DNA from: Myxococcales bacterium
GTDB lineage: Bacteria; Myxococcota_A; Bradymonadia; UBA4248
Direction: 5' to 3'
DNA: 34,917 bases
Assembly (NCBI GenBank): GCA_004554395.1
Contig: SFMP01000139.1
Span: 1-34,917 of the forward strand
Under the pieces are notes generated by a model. The model did not search any database. It worked only from the letters and a program-made list of their open reading frames with translations, and was not told the origin of the DNA. Positions 8,188-16,222 of this stretch are shown in pieces. The position numbers were made by a program, and so were the translations under genes. Position 1 is the stretch's first letter, and every line of letters starts with the position of its first letter.

Positions 8188-9300
8188 CTATCGCCCAATC
8201 GAACGGCACATTTCATCGAACGATAGCGGTTGTGGGCTGTTTTTGAATCGCTGCCTCCCCTCGGTGCAGAGCGATCGAGCTACGTCGCGTTTCCCATTGA
8301 TAATGCTGATTAAAATGTAATTGTGGTAAGAGATGGTTTGGCTTTTATCGGTTTTATAGGCGATTTCGCACGATTTCTGCGCTTTGGTATATGTCTTGAG
8401 CTTGAGCCCTGCGATGCATTCGGTCTGGTAGCGATACGACACACTCGAAGCCGTCATAAATCCAAACGACGTGAGCGTGATGCCGATTGCCAAGAGCAGC
8501 CCCAATCGTGCCAAACGAATCGTGCGCAATTTCGTGAACCCCGTCGTCGATTGCGTCGGCAATATGCAGCCTAACAATGCGCCCATGGCAAAGCCAGCGG
8601 CATGGGCAATGTTGTCGATGCCCATCGGCGTGAGTTGCGACACGACGATGCCAAAGATCATGACAGAAGCCGCCCATTTGAGCATGCTGTTGCGAACTTC
8701 GAGCGATAATGCCGTCTTTTCGCGATGCGCCGATACGGCAGCAAGCCCGATAAAGCCCATCAAACCGCCACTTGCGCCAGCGACGAGCCCCGGAGCACCA
8801 AAGATATTCGACATCAACATCGATACCGTGCCCGTGAACAAAAAACTCACGAACGTGAGCGATCCACCATAGGCTCGCTCGACATAGGGCGATACGTAGC
8901 GAAGCGCATACGCATTAAATACGATATGTATAATGCCTATGTGAATAAAATTCGCTGTAATGAGTCGCCACCACACGAAATCGCCTCGCAAATGGGCACC
9001 CCAGCGGTAGATCAATTCGCTCGGTGGCTCTAATAGCGCATTTGCGAGCCCATAACCATCTGTCGTGACGATGTCGATGCTCATCGCAATGAACAACAAG
9101 ACGAGCACGATGAGCAACAATTTCGTCGCCGGATAAACGCCAATCCGAGAGTGTAGAAACTTCTGTGAAATGCGGTATTCTAGGGGGGATAGCTGTTTTT
9201 CACCGCAATATCGACACCGTTTTTCGCCCATGGGAATCGACGCCAAACATGCATGACATGTCTTTTCGTGTGGTGTTGTGTTTGCCGTTTCGTTTTGCAT
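8188..9300 (-). CDS. Rhomboid-family intramembrane serine protease with N-terminal zinc ribbon
   Basis: This 370-residue protein starts with a zinc ribbon (C15, C18, C29, C32), which should lie in the cytoplasm. A membrane segment at about 60-78 follows, then a rhomboid core with NAYALRYVSPYVE, catalytic GASGG (S177) and NIAHAAGF (H233). Ser and His form the rhomboid catalytic pair. After the last helix (about 260-280), a soluble tail of about 80 residues may form helical repeats. Rhomboids cut membrane proteins near the outer face; the substrate here is unknown. Its stop is one base from the convergent hemW stop, with no terminator between them. Confidence 0.88.
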   Translation of the reverse strand: MQNETANTTPHEKTCHACLASIPMGEKRCRYCGEKQLSPLEYRISQKFLHSRIGVYPATKLLLIVLVLLFIAMSIDIVTTDGYGLANALLEPPSELIYRWGAHLRGDFVWWRLITANFIHIGIIHIVFNAYALRYVSPYVERAYGGSLTFVSFLFTGTVSMLMSNIFGAPGLVAGASGGLMGFIGLAAVSAHREKTALSLEVRNSMLKWAASVMIFGIVVSQLTPMGIDNIAHAAGFAMGALLGCILPTQSTTGFTKLRTIRLARLGLLLAIGITLTSFGFMTASSVSYRYQTECIAGLKLKTYTKAQKSCEIAYKTDKSQTISYHNYILISIINGKRDVARSLCTEGRQRFKNSPQPLSFDEMCRSIGR

Positions 9301-9403
9301 ATATTTCGATTTTCAGAGCAAAAAGTTGAATTTTATGCTTCGCAAATTTTGTCGCTCTCAAGGCATTGTGGGTGGCAAAATTTGGAATTGGCGTGTGTGC
9401 AGT

Positions 9404-9647
9404 CGCCCCCCCTTGGGGGGGGATGGGGGGGCACATTGTTTGGCGTATTGGCTGAAAGCCAATAGCCAAACGGCGCAGCGTATGCGCGCAAACCGCCCCC
9501 TGCGGGCGGCGGTGAGCACATAGCAGCGCCCCCCCCGCAGGGGGCCAATTGTTTGGCGTATTGGCTGAAAGCCAATACGCCAAACGGCGCAGCGTATGCG
9601 CGCAAACCGCCCCCACCGGGCGGCGGTGAGCACATAGCGGCGCCACC
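9404..9647 (-). repeat. Two-copy composite hairpin repeat
   Basis: After a small C-run/G-run hairpin (9404-9421), two composite units follow. Each starts with a long hairpin: 9438-9471 (arms gtttggc/gccaaac plus tattggct/agccaata, loop gaa) and 9551-9585 (16 bp perfectly paired, loop gaa). Each is followed by cggcgcagcgtatgcgcgca, a ccgcccc/gggcgg hairpin and ggtgagcacatagc. In the reverse direction the first hairpin shows the unpaired C of the dispersed family; in the second, that base is paired with an extra G. The two units differ mainly in hairpin loops. The rest of 9301-9728 holds no gene that I can support. Confidence 0.8.
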
Positions 9648-9728
9648 GAACAACGCTTCGAGCGATCGACTCCACTGCTACATCTAATAACGGCTTTTTC
9701 GCAATATCATTCCCAAATAAAGCGCGTG

Positions 9729-11033
9729 TTATGCGTCGGGGAGGTAAAAACGGCGTGCGCGTAGCTGTTGGACGGCTGTAAACAGTTGCAAATCGTCGAT
9801 CGATGGGAGTGGATCGCCTGTTTCGTATGTCGTTTTTGGCACGACTTGCGGGGCGGCGGGCGATGCCGAAAGTGCGTGTGCGAGGTCTTTTTCGCGGGTG
9901 ATGGCGCGCGATTTGTGTTGTAGCAGGAGGTCTTCGACTTCGACGTCGGGGGTGATGCCGCGAGCTTGTATGCAATTGCCCGATGGCGTGTAGTAACGCC
10001 CGATGGTGAGTTTGACCGAGGCGCCGTCGGAGAGTTGGAAGAGGCTTTGGATGCTCGCTTTGCCGAACGACGTTTGTCCGACGATGATGGCGCGGTGGTG
10101 GTCTTGTAGGGCGCCGGCGACGATTTCTGCCGCCGATGCCGTGCCTTCGTCGATGAGTACGGCCAGGGGCAGGTCGTAGGCGTATTTTGCACGGCTGGCG
10201 TCGTATGATTTGATGAGCACGCCGTCGCGGCCGCGCGTCGTGACGATGTTGCCTTTTTCGACGAAGAGATTGGCGAGAGCGACGCCTTCGTTGAGAAATC
10301 CGCCGGGGTTTTTGCGCAAATCGAGGACGAGCCCTTTGAGCCCATTGGGAGCGTAGGATTTGAGGCGATCGATGGCTTCTTTGACTTTGTCGGCGGCGCC
10401 GTTTCCGAACGATTTGAGTCCGATGTAGCCGATGTCGTCGGCGAGGAGTTGGGATTGGACGAGGTCGAGAGTGACGACGGCGCGTTCGATGGTAAACGTT
10501 TTGAGTGCGAGTTTATCGGGGCGGCGGACGGTGAGTTTGACGGTTGATCCGGGCGTGCCACGGAGTGCGGCGAAGAGATCGTCGAGGCTCATCGTCGAGA
10601 CGTCTTTGTTATCGATGGCGAGGATGGTGTCGCCCGATTCTATGCCAGCTTTTTGCGCAGGTCCGCCGTAAAACGCCGTAATGACGCGCAATTCGTCGTT
10701 TCGCAGACCGATTTCGACGCCAATGCCGACGAATTTGCCATCGGTTCGGCGTTCAAATTCTGCGCGTTCTTCTGCCGACATATACGACGAATGCGGGTCG
10801 AGGGCGCGGATCATGCCGTGGATGGCGCCATCGATCATGGCGGTGCGATCGGTCGGCTCGACGTAATTGCGTTCGACGACGCTCAAGACTTGGGCGAAGA
10901 CATCGAGCCGTTTGTAGGGATCGGCGTCTTTTTTTTGCGCAAACGACTGGGGCATCGTTGCCCCCATCGCAAAACCTAGTCCTAGCACGGCGATGAAGCC
11001 GATCCCATAGCCCAATTTGGATTTGTTCAACAC
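9729..11033 (-). CDS. ctpA: C-terminal processing peptidase, S41 family
   Basis: The 434-residue protein has an N-terminal signal or anchor segment (about 8-27), so it acts in the periplasm. A PDZ domain (about 95-170, with YGGPAQKAGIESGD) precedes the S41 catalytic core. The catalytic serine is in GTASAAEI (S300) and the general-base lysine in SFGKASIQ (K325), with the 25-residue spacing usual for the family. Such proteases trim or degrade periplasmic and lipoprotein substrates, with the PDZ domain gating access. It is the last of three minus-strand genes; the two upstream genes encode Cys-rich lipoproteins with 55 and 61 bases between neighbours, so an operon is likely. Whether these lipoproteins are substrates is speculation. 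Confidence 0.93.
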   Translation of the reverse strand: MLNKSKLGYGIGFIAVLGLGFAMGATMPQSFAQKKDADPYKRLDVFAQVLSVVERNYVEPTDRTAMIDGAIHGMIRALDPHSSYMSAEERAEFERRTDGKFVGIGVEIGLRNDELRVITAFYGGPAQKAGIESGDTILAIDNKDVSTMSLDDLFAALRGTPGSTVKLTVRRPDKLALKTFTIERAVVTLDLVQSQLLADDIGYIGLKSFGNGAADKVKEAIDRLKSYAPNGLKGLVLDLRKNPGGFLNEGVALANLFVEKGNIVTTRGRDGVLIKSYDASRAKYAYDLPLAVLIDEGTASAAEIVAGALQDHHRAIIVGQTSFGKASIQSLFQLSDGASVKLTIGRYYTPSGNCIQARGITPDVEVEDLLLQHKSRAITREKDLAHALSASPAAPQVVPKTTYETGDPLPSIDDLQLFTAVQQLRARRFYLPDA

Positions 11034-11088
11034 GCCAGTCTCCTAAAAATCGTTACAATTGCGCAAGATATTGCGATTTTAGCGCGGC

Positions 11089-12723
11089 TTAACGACACAA
11101 TCCCGTCGCCGAATCGCATCCTTTGGCGCATACTGTATACGAATCGAGGAAAAAAGCGAGTTTGCCATCGGCGCCTTTTCGACAAACGCGCGTATCGCTC
11201 ATGACGGTTCCGTAGCCGTTGTCGTGGCAGAACGATTGCTTTTTGCCGTCTTCGGTGCATGCCGTCACGCATTCGGGTTCTTTTTCGTCGTTATAGGCGC
11301 AATAGAATTTTTGGCTGTCGTTGGCGTAGCCGTAGATGCAATCTTCGCCACTGACGATGCCCGCCTTATTCTTATCGGCGACGCAGAAGAGGTTCCAATC
11401 GCCTTGGCAGGCGTTGGTAAACGTCGCTTCGTAGCAAGCCGTGCCATAGACATTGGGCACGTTGACGCAACTCCCATCGACGCATTTCGATCGGCAAGTT
11501 TCGTAGCCAGGGGTAAACGTCCAAATGAGACCTTGTTCGGACATCGTACACTTCGTTTTGAACGCCAGTGCGCGAGATGTTTGCTCGGCAGAATTGTAAT
11601 CGTCCCAGCACTCGCCATAGACATCGCCTTCGTTGGGGCAGGGCTCGAAACAATTCCAGTCTTCGGTTGGGGAGTTGGCGCATATTCCTGCGCCACAATT
11701 GCGCACGCCGACGGTATAATCCGCTTCGCCCTGCGCCTTAGAACACGTAAAGAGGCGGTTATTGTCGCAAAATTTGAAGTCTGGCGACCACTCACAAACG
11801 TCGCCTACTTTGATATTTTTGAGTTTCGAGGTGTTTTTGTCGATGCACGTGCCGTCGGCCGTGCAGATTTCACCATTGCCACATTGGCAAGCGACGCATT
11901 TGCCGGCGACGCATGTCTCGCCCGTTGCGGTGCACGGCGTCTTGCTGTCGCACGTCGTGTGCGGTTTGTCGATGCATTTGCCGTTTTGGCAGACTTTTTT
12001 GTCTTTGCAAGTGCGCGTTATCGAACACGAATCGGCATCGACGCATTGTTTGTTATCGCACATCTTGCCATTGCCGCATTCGGAATCGCTGACGCATTCT
12101 TCGACTTTGTCTTTATCGATGCATTTGCCGTTTTGACAGACTTTCGTTTCATCTGCGCATGGATTGGCGTCGTCGCATTCGGGTTTGTCGACGCATTTTT
12201 CATTCTTACAAATTTTTGTCTTATCTGCGCATGGATTGGCGTCGTCGCATTCGGGCTTCGTTTCGCACGTCTTTTGTGCGTTACAAAACCCGCTTTTGCA
12301 AACGATACTCGAATTGCAGGGTTTGCCGTTGGCAATTCTATCGATGCAGACGCCATTGTCGCAATACTGATCGCCATTGCTACATGGCATTGAGTCGGAG
12401 CATGCGGGGGCATTGGCGCAGGTTCTATCGAACCCGCAGTAACTGCTGACGCATTCATCGTGTGCGGAACAAGATTCGCCATTTGCCTTTTTGGGTGTTG
12501 GCGCCGGTTTATCGACGCATTTGCCGTTATCGCATCGCTTATTATCGTCGACACATGGTTTTGCCGCCCAACACTCGGGTTCGGGAATGCAAAAGCCATT
12601 TTGACAAATATCGCCAGTGTCGCAATCTCTATGATTCGAGCACGTTTTGGCGTCGTCGGAAGTCGAACTACACGCCGACAAACATGCGCAAATGGCGAGT
12701 GCGATAAAGGGCAAACGTTTCAT
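11089..12723 (-). CDS. Cys-rich repeat lipoprotein (544 aa)
   Basis: The N-terminus MKRLPFIALAICACLSACSS has a lipobox LSAC with lipidated C18 and Ser at +2, consistent with outer-membrane sorting. Residues about 27-300 are tandem Cys-rich units of the form C..xxDCxxGxxCxNGxCxxKP, including near-identical pairs with ECDDANPCAD. The last 240 residues form a different domain with spaced cysteines (WSPDFKFCDNNRLFTC, then YGECWDDYN and others). The repeats resemble disulfide-bonded modules found in many Myxococcota surface proteins; no enzymatic motif is visible. The upstream gene is a second protein of the same type, 61 bases away. Confidence 0.85.
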   Translation of the reverse strand: MKRLPFIALAICACLSACSSTSDDAKTCSNHRDCDTGDICQNGFCIPEPECWAAKPCVDDNKRCDNGKCVDKPAPTPKKANGESCSAHDECVSSYCGFDRTCANAPACSDSMPCSNGDQYCDNGVCIDRIANGKPCNSSIVCKSGFCNAQKTCETKPECDDANPCADKTKICKNEKCVDKPECDDANPCADETKVCQNGKCIDKDKVEECVSDSECGNGKMCDNKQCVDADSCSITRTCKDKKVCQNGKCIDKPHTTCDSKTPCTATGETCVAGKCVACQCGNGEICTADGTCIDKNTSKLKNIKVGDVCEWSPDFKFCDNNRLFTCSKAQGEADYTVGVRNCGAGICANSPTEDWNCFEPCPNEGDVYGECWDDYNSAEQTSRALAFKTKCTMSEQGLIWTFTPGYETCRSKCVDGSCVNVPNVYGTACYEATFTNACQGDWNLFCVADKNKAGIVSGEDCIYGYANDSQKFYCAYNDEKEPECVTACTEDGKKQSFCHDNGYGTVMSDTRVCRKGADGKLAFFLDSYTVCAKGCDSATGLCR

Positions 12724-12784
12724 GATAATCCTTTATTTAAGGTGTATGAATGAGTCGATTTGCATCGATATGATGGTGGCTTGA

Positions 12785-14350
12785 TTATTGGGGCTTGCAT
12801 TCGACGTCGAAATCGGCGAACGACGTGCCCGTTTCGTAGCAGAAATAACCAGAACCTTTATCTTTACTCGCCGAGCAAGCCAAATCTTGCGTCAGTGCGT
12901 AGACATAGCCCGTTTCGGCTTTGACGCACGTATACGTGAAGTAGCCGATCGAGAAGCCTTCGTCGGTGTAGTCGGGATCACAACGGGAGTACGTTTTTCC
13001 GAGATCTTTTTCCGTGCACGTGGCGTAACACCCCGTCGCAGTTCCATAAGTCGTACAAATCGTATTGTTACTGCAACGCGTAATGTAATAAGCACCTGCG
13101 CCCGTTTCCCAAACTTGGCACTCGCCGATGTAGTTATTATCGAGGCATACGTATGAATAGCTCGTCGAGCAAGAAGCTTTCTCGTGCGATTCGACCGTTG
13201 GCAAGTTACTCGGCGTGCATTGTTTGGCTTCGCTGCAACGTGCACTCAGGCAATCGAGGTTCGACTCACACGAATCGCCATTGGCTTTCTTTTCTTTGCA
13301 TTTGCTCGAGAGATCGCAATACTTCGATTGGCAATCGTCATCGATTTCGCACGTTTCGCTGGTAGCTTTGAGATCGGCGCAATAACTCGCGTCGTTGCAA
13401 AGGCTTCCGATGCAATCGTCGTGCGATTTGCAAATCTTGCCATCGCCGCACTTGCGAAGTCTTTTGCAATAACCGCTCTTGCAATCCCTATCGATCGTGC
13501 ATCGGGCGTCGTTTTCGATTTCGCCAGTCGTCGGTTTGGCTACGCATAGATTGGATTTGCAAATATTGCTCTTGCATTCGGCATCGATGCTACATGTGGC
13601 ACCGTTTTCTTTTTTCACGACTGCGGCGCATTTTTTTTCGCTATTGCAGAAGCCACTCGTGCACTCGTCGTTTTGCGCACAATCTTCGCCATTGGGTAGC
13701 TTTACGACGGGTTCCTCGGCACACTTACCGCCAAAAGTGCAATAACCGCTCTTGCAATCGTCGGCCGCCATGCAATCATCGCCGATTTCGCCGAGTTTTT
13801 TGGCGCATTTGTTACTGCTGTCGCAAAAACCGCTTTTGCAGTCGTCGTTTTGCGCGCAATCTTCGCCGATTTCGACGAGTATTTTGGCGCATTGGTGCAA
13901 CGTCGTGTCGCAGAGATTGCTAGCGCAGTCGTCGTTTTTGAGGCAGCCTGCGCCTGTGTCGCCTTTGACGGGTTTGTCGGCGCACTTGTTACTGCTGTCG
14001 CAAAAATCGCTTTTGCACTCGGAACTTTGCGCACAGTTCACGCCATTGTCTTTTTTCGCGACGTCGGCAGGTTTGTTAGCACATTTTTTCGACGTGGTAT
14101 CGCAATAATCGCTTTTGCATTCCGAATTTGCTTGACAATCGGCGTCATTATCTTTTTTCGCAACGTCGGCAGGTTTGTCGGCGCATGTGTTACTGCTATC
14201 GCAGTAATCGCTTTTGCAGTCGGAACTCTGCGTACATTTCGCGCCATTATCGACTTTGGCTTTGCTCGACGCATCGTCGGAATCGCTACACGAAGCGAAC
14301 CCAATGGCACAAAGCATCGAAATCGTTGCAATCAACGCATGCTTCTTCAT
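12785..14350 (-). CDS. Cys-rich repeat lipoprotein (521 aa)
   Basis: The start at 14350 is preferred over an upstream in-frame ATG because gagagaagag lies just before it and the protein then starts with a signal peptide and lipobox (IGFASC, lipidated C21). From residue 30 to about 350 there are about a dozen tandem units near 27 residues each, of the form CxxDxDCKSxYCDSSNxCAxKP, separated by KKDNGxxC-type linkers. The last 150 residues are a non-repetitive Cys-containing domain (YSYVCLDNNYIGECQ, CDPDYTDEGFSIGYFTY). It is probably an outer-membrane surface lipoprotein. It is first of a three-gene unit with the next lipoprotein and ctpA. A strong inverted repeat lies about 100 bases upstream. 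Confidence 0.87.
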   Translation of the reverse strand: MKKHALIATISMLCAIGFASCSDSDDASSKAKVDNGAKCTQSSDCKSDYCDSSNTCADKPADVAKKDNDADCQANSECKSDYCDTTSKKCANKPADVAKKDNGVNCAQSSECKSDFCDSSNKCADKPVKGDTGAGCLKNDDCASNLCDTTLHQCAKILVEIGEDCAQNDDCKSGFCDSSNKCAKKLGEIGDDCMAADDCKSGYCTFGGKCAEEPVVKLPNGEDCAQNDECTSGFCNSEKKCAAVVKKENGATCSIDAECKSNICKSNLCVAKPTTGEIENDARCTIDRDCKSGYCKRLRKCGDGKICKSHDDCIGSLCNDASYCADLKATSETCEIDDDCQSKYCDLSSKCKEKKANGDSCESNLDCLSARCSEAKQCTPSNLPTVESHEKASCSTSYSYVCLDNNYIGECQVWETGAGAYYITRCSNNTICTTYGTATGCYATCTEKDLGKTYSRCDPDYTDEGFSIGYFTYTCVKAETGYVYALTQDLACSASKDKGSGYFCYETGTSFADFDVECKPQ

Positions 14351-14448
14351 CTCTTCTCTCCATATCCTCTTTGCATTTATCGTCTGTGCGCCTCGTTCGT
14401 CGAGAAATGGGGCAATCCTTCGCAATTCCATTTCATCGGCGAAACACT

Positions 14449-14476
14449 GTGTGACAAATGCACACATTTGTCACAC
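14449..14476. promoter_or_regulatory. 28-bp inverted repeat, candidate operator
   Basis: The arms gtgtgacaaatg and catttgtcacac are perfect 12-base complements with a 4-base spacer caca. It sits 99 bases upstream of the lipoprotein start at 14350, and 183 bases upstream of the divergent gene at 14660, in an otherwise AT-rich 309-base gap. Size and symmetry fit a dimeric regulator site, and TGTGA/TCACA ends recall CRP/FNR-type half sites, although the spacing is not the usual six. A hairpin in the mRNA leader is the alternative. The rest of the gap contains AT-rich sequence with attcaaatcg twice. Confidence 0.55.
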
Positions 14477-14659
14477 GGGCGCCTCTCTAGCAACTATTCC
14501 ATCGTTTGACAATAATCGTCGAACGAGAATTGCATTCTATTGGATAATCCCATATTTGCGCATAAAATTCATTCAAATCGCAAGTAATCGAATTTTATTC
14601 AACATTACACGATCGAAATTCTATTCAAATCGATAATCTAGCCCAAGAAGCTCAGACTC

Positions 14660-16009
14660 ATGACCGATAAACACCACGAAAAATTGTTCCGCGATCCGAT
14701 TCACAACGTCATTTCGTTCGACATGTCGGATGAAACCGATCGCATGTTATTTTCCCTCGTCGATACCGATGTCGTTCAACGATTGCGCCGAATCGGTCAG
14801 CTCGGTTTGGCGAATTTCGTCTACCACGGCGCAGAACACTCGCGATTTGGTCATTCGGTTGGGACTCAACACGTCGCCAAGCGCATGTTCGACAGTGCCA
14901 ATCCACGCGGCGATCGCTTCGAGCGAGCCGTGACGCGCGCGGCGGCATTGTTGCACGATATTGGTCATGCGGCGTTTAGCCATGCTTTCGAATCGGGGAT
15001 GTCGAAGATTTGCAATTTCGATCACGAAGCGATGACTTGCGCCTATATTTTGCGCGAAGATGGCGATGTCTATCGGATCTTGAGCGATTTCGACCGCCGC
15101 ATGCCCGAACGCGTCGTCAGCTGTATCGCTCAAGAAAGCCATGCTTGGTATCATCCGATTGTATCGAGCCAGCTCGATGCCGATCGCATGGATTACATTT
15201 TGCGAGATGGCTATATGACGGGGATACGCAATTATTTGTACGATCTCGATCGGATTATGGAGATGCTCGATTTCGATGCCGATGGTCTCATCGTCGAATA
15301 CCGCGCCATTCATGCCGTCGAAACGTATCTGATAAGCCGATACCACATGTATCAGCAAGTCTATCACCACAAGGCGGTGCGAGGCGCCGAAAAGATGCTC
15401 GAGGCGATATTCCGTCGCGTCGCCGATTTGAGTCTCGAAGGCCACAGCGAGGTGTTCGACGTCGGTCGTTTGGGCGATTTGTTGCGCGATACGGTGCGAC
15501 GCGGCAAGATCGATCCTGTGCTCAGCGTCAAAGTCAATGATGCCCATGCTTGGGCGGCAATCGATGCCTGGCAAGATAGCGACGACAAAGTGTTATCGAG
15601 CTTGGCGCATCGCCTCCTCGGGCGCCAATTTTTCAAGACGATCGAAATCCCCGACGCCTTCCGGCGCCTCGTCGTCGACAATTGGGCACGCCTCGAAGAC
15701 GTCGTGCGCGAATGCGGGCTCGATCCCAAATACAATCTCGCGCTCGATACGACGATAAATCGCGCATTTGCGCCATACGCGCCGCCTACGGCGCCGCTTC
15801 TGCCATTTATATCACCAACGCAACGACGCCATCCCAATGCCGATATTCGCATTTGCCAACCCGATGGGGCTGTCGTTTCGATTCAAGATGCGAGCCCCAT
15901 CGTCGAGATGCTCACGCGCGTCAATTCTCAAGTTGCGCGTTTGTGTTTCCCGGCCGCTGCGCGCGAAAAAATCGCGGCGACGCTACGCGATATCGGTAGT
16001 TTGCGATAA
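14660..16009 (+). CDS. HD-domain phosphohydrolase, dNTPase-like (SAMHD1/COG1078 type)
   Basis: The 449-residue protein has the HD pattern of the COG1078/SAMHD1-like group: DPIHNVISFD at the N-terminus, HSRFGHSVGT (H65), LLHDIGHAAFSHAFE (H99, D100) and LDADRMDYILRD (D173). These are the metal-binding residues of dNTP triphosphohydrolases, which cleave dNTPs to deoxynucleosides and triphosphate. The C-terminal 130 residues are less conserved and include a Pro/Ala-rich stretch. The ATG at 14660 follows only a weak purine stretch, but homology to the family begins right at the N-terminus. It stands alone on + and could be linked with the deoxynucleoside kinase in nucleotide balance, an inference. 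Confidence 0.88.
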   Translation: MTDKHHEKLFRDPIHNVISFDMSDETDRMLFSLVDTDVVQRLRRIGQLGLANFVYHGAEHSRFGHSVGTQHVAKRMFDSANPRGDRFERAVTRAAALLHDIGHAAFSHAFESGMSKICNFDHEAMTCAYILREDGDVYRILSDFDRRMPERVVSCIAQESHAWYHPIVSSQLDADRMDYILRDGYMTGIRNYLYDLDRIMEMLDFDADGLIVEYRAIHAVETYLISRYHMYQQVYHHKAVRGAEKMLEAIFRRVADLSLEGHSEVFDVGRLGDLLRDTVRRGKIDPVLSVKVNDAHAWAAIDAWQDSDDKVLSSLAHRLLGRQFFKTIEIPDAFRRLVVDNWARLEDVVRECGLDPKYNLALDTTINRAFAPYAPPTAPLLPFISPTQRRHPNADIRICQPDGAVVSIQDASPIVEMLTRVNSQVARLCFPAAAREKIAATLRDIGSLR

Positions 16010-16016
16010 ATCGGAG

Positions 16017-16078
16017 GGGGCTCTTTTTGCGCCCCAATCTTTGCCCTCGCGGCGTCGCCGCGCTTTCTCGGCGAGGGC
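16017..16078. terminator. GC-rich palindromes after the HD hydrolase gene
   Basis: The gap 16010-16222 starts with ggggc-tctttttgc-gcccc (16017-16035) and a nested structure: outer gccctcg/cgagggc (16043-16049 with 16072-16078) around the perfect palindrome cgcggcg-t-cgccgcg (16048-16062). There is no clear terminal T run, so termination is only possible. The rest of the gap is AT-rich and holds tcgatcgatgattatataag near 16140-16160, a candidate promoter region for recJ. Confidence 0.35.
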
Positions 16079-16222
16079 GATAAATATTTTGTGCCCGCAC
16101 ATTTATCGATATGGGGCATGAGAATTGCTCGTTGCTAATTATCGATCGATGATTATATAAGGCATAGTACTGTGCGCTGGCTACGGCAAAGTCACAGAAA
16201 CTTTAGCCTGTCAAAGAAACGT

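Noticed and set aside
9200..9975. Minus-strand frames over the hairpin repeats upstream of the rhomboid gene
   Set aside because: They encode repeat peptides from the palindromic DNA and overlap the real genes on both sides.
11224..12393. Open frame antisense to the Cys-rich lipoprotein
   Set aside because: It has a low-complexity FVDAF-type composition that mirrors the Cys-rich repeats; the minus strand has a lipobox and repeat modules.
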